A stretch of DNA of 64,000 nucleotides from Leptothrix sp. (in: b-proteobacteria). GTDB taxonomy: Bacteria; Pseudomonadota; Gammaproteobacteria; Burkholderiales; Burkholderiaceae_C. Positions within the stretch are counted from its first letter, which is position 1. Each line of letters starts with the position of its first letter. Location of the stretch: NCBI GenBank assembly GCA_013822265.1, contig PNKD01000008.1, forward strand, positions 1-64,000, read 5' to 3'. A program made the translations under genes and the position numbers. The notes under the pieces were generated by a model that had not been told where the DNA came from, made no database searches, and was given only the letters and a program-made list of their open reading frames with translations. Positions 63,315 to 64,000 of this stretch are shown here, piece after piece.

Positions 63315-63475
63315 CCTGTGATTGTGCGTGCGCGGCGGCGCGGTCCGCGGCGCTGCGCGGTGCGCAGCGCGCGTGGGCCTGCGCTGGCGCAATCCATGCC
63401 AGCATGTGGCGAAGCCGGCGCTGCCGGAGGCGGCAGGCCCCCCAACGCAGCCCGCCAACGATCCCGGAGAACCCC

Positions 63476-64000
<525 letters not shown>

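Overview
The window is about 64 kb of very GC-rich DNA, densely coding on both strands. Gene content and order point to a betaproteobacterium of the order Burkholderiales, in the Rubrivivax/Ideonella/Leptothrix-like range: folP-glmM, rho-trxA, dnaX-ybaB-recR, ribF-ileS-lspA, a short 4.5S-type SRP RNA, pimeloyl-CoA dehydrogenase genes and the selenoneine (sen) genes. This is inferred from gene families, since the window holds no rRNA. No tRNA, rRNA, CRISPR array or phage was seen.

Layout. 0.2-6.5 kb: folP and glmM, a membrane glycosyltransferase, rpmE2, rho, trxA. 6.7-11 kb: two tandem signalling proteins, a kinase-like pseudokinase fused to HDOD, then an intact Ser/Thr kinase fused to HDOD and GAF. 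11-17.3 kb: SRP RNA, a divergent PurM-like protein, dnaX-ybaB-recR, an L,D-transpeptidase and a YcbK-like peptidase. 17.3-28.9 kb, all on the minus strand: DUF2189, a UbiB-like kinase, lspA, ileS, ribF, a glycosyltransferase, then gmhB-hddC-gmhA-hddA, which together can make GDP-D-glycero-D-manno-heptose. 28.9-31.7 kb: two plus-strand glycan-type genes, an internally deleted IS200-type element, and an RsuA-type pseudouridine synthase whose last codons lie in that element. 31.7-38.3 kb: P1 peptidase, two acyl-CoA dehydrogenases, a retropepsin-like protease, yajQ, murB and a membrane protein. 38.4-46.7 kb: TPR lipoprotein, a 2-oxoglutarate dioxygenase next to a PLP ammonia-lyase, an S10 peptidase, phosphofructokinase, a cupin, an SDR and a RluA-type enzyme. 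46.8-51.5 kb: a membrane Ser/Thr kinase, an acyl-CoA ligase, a DEDDh nuclease and a small conserved protein. 51.5-56.6 kb: a CoA-transferase broken by one in-frame TAG, and a phnDCEE-type ABC importer. 56.7-61.1 kb: egtD, senA, senB and selD/senC. 61.2-64 kb: a YlqF GTPase, a lipase-like hydrolase and the start of a nitroreductase.

The most notable system is at 56.7-61.1 kb. EgtD makes hercynine, SelD/SenC makes selenophosphate, SenB makes a selenosugar, and SenA joins the two to give selenoneine. This pathway has been described in bacteria such as Variovorax, so it is recognised rather than new. The layout is odd: senA and senB point away from each other and share the bases of their start codons in one ATGCAT. 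Other points of interest are an IS200-derived non-autonomous element that supplies the end of a host gene, a family of short dispersed GC-rich repeats sitting against stop codons, a 75-bp tandem duplication that appears to have split an ATGA gene junction, and a recurrent -10-like box only 6-8 nt before several start codons.
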